Part shown: positions 63,704-64,000 of the stretch, piece after piece | How the letters are laid out: the number at the start of each line of letters is the position of its first letter | Numbering within the stretch: position 1 is the first letter of the stretch | Assembly (NCBI GenBank): GCA_963811775.1 | Contig: CAWESO010000002.1 | Location: forward strand, 682,001 to 746,000 | DNA: 64,000 nucleotides | Source: Chersky-840 sp963811775 | GTDB taxonomy: Bacteria > Actinomycetota > Acidimicrobiia > Acidimicrobiales > UBA8190 | Direction of reading: 5' to 3' | Translations under genes and position numbers: made by a program | The notes under the pieces: generated by a model | What the model saw: only the letters and a program-made list of their open reading frames with translations | Told to the model about the DNA's origin: nothing | Database searches by the model: none

Positions 63704-63736
63704 CGCGCAAAGGGAGCAACCGAGCGCGCAAAGGGA
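63704..63736. repeat. Two 12-bp direct repeats upstream of the methyltransferase
   Basis: CGCGCAAAGGGA occurs exactly at 63704-63715 and 63725-63736, 21 bp apart (two helical turns). The pair lies 37 bp upstream of the candidate promoter and could bind a regulator. Confidence 0.75.
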
Positions 63737-63763
63737 CCACCCGGGCGTCTACTTCAGGTGCGC

Positions 63764-64000
63764 TCAGGCGATCGAGCGCACGACCAGGGCGTCGCCCTGG
63801 CCGCCGCCACCGCACAGACTGGCGGCACCGAGCCCGCCCCCGCGCCGGCGCAGCTCGTGCAGCATGGTCAGCGCCAGGCGGGTGCCCGACATGCCGATGG
63901 GGTGCCCGAGGGCGACGGCGCCGCCGTTGACGTTGGTCACCTCGTCACTGATGCCGAGCTCGGCCATCGAGGCCAGGCCCACGACCGCGAACGCCTCGTT
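63764..64000 (-). CDS. Acetyl-CoA acetyltransferase (thiolase), 5' end beyond window
   Basis: Only the last 79 residues are present. They include the active-site region VNGGAVALGHPIGMSGTR (catalytic His) and the final CGGGGQGDALVV (catalytic Cys), so the thiolase C-terminal domain is complete. It should condense or cleave acyl-CoA with acetyl-CoA. The gene continues past 64000 on the minus strand. The 145 bp between it and the methyltransferase hold the methyltransferase promoter and repeats. Confidence 0.92.
   Translation of the reverse strand, partial: NEAFAVVGLASMAELGISDEVTNVNGGAVALGHPIGMSGTRLALTMLHELRRRGGGLGAASLCGGGGQGDALVVRSIA

Overview
The window is high-GC actinobacterial DNA. The best guess is an uncultured member of the class Acidimicrobiia. 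This rests on the GC-rich codon use, a MarP-type membrane serine protease, a WS/DGAT acyltransferase, LLM-class and deazaflavin (F420-type) oxidoreductase genes, an actinobacterial-type DnaX, and several genes that appear to be leaderless. No 16S gene is present, so the class is an inference.

Layout. 1-8 kb: a MacB-like ABC exporter, then an RND/MMPL exporter divergent from its TetR regulator, then an ABC-F protein. 8-16.6 kb: an L,D-transpeptidase, an ArsR regulator, an aldehyde dehydrogenase, a GlxA regulator with a PfpI partner, and a secreted eight-repeat protein. 16.7-22.5 kb: a tightly coupled six-gene minus-strand operon (acetyltransferase, cupin, three SDRs, LLM oxidoreductase) divergent from a Gfo/Idh oxidoreductase. 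22.6-27 kb: a GGDEF-EAL protein, an amine oxidase and a PAP2 phosphatase. 27-33.4 kb: an operon of a GlcD-like oxidase, a ThDP enzyme, 5-oxoprolinase subunits PxpA and PxpB-PxpC, and an aldo/keto reductase. 33.4-44 kb: MarP, then a coupled run of GH15 enzyme, glucose dehydrogenase and metallo-hydrolase, then a dioxygenase, an enoyl-CoA hydratase, two hydrolases and a lipoprotein.

44-54.3 kb is an accessory segment ending at the 3' side of a tRNA-Ser gene. It holds an ISAzo13-like element that splits a gene, a damaged IS110 element, an ISL3 element with near-perfect ends, a dienelactone hydrolase/flavodoxin pair, a GYD protein, and a small Cys-rich gene bracketed by imperfect repeats. 54.3-61 kb returns to core genome: tRNA-Ser(CGA), a decayed nitroreductase, WS/DGAT, a methyltransferase, tadA, tRNA-Ser(GGA), SRP RNA, dnaX and recR. 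61-63.6 kb is a lower-GC insert carrying a beta-class DNA methyltransferase with an extra C-terminal domain and an overlapping gene with a nuclease-like motif. This is the best candidate for an undescribed restriction-modification or defence unit. A thiolase runs off the right edge.

At least seven otherwise good genes carry single-base indels, usually in G/C runs. This looks more like assembly error than mass decay, so the frameshifted genes are annotated as whole genes with the break marked.
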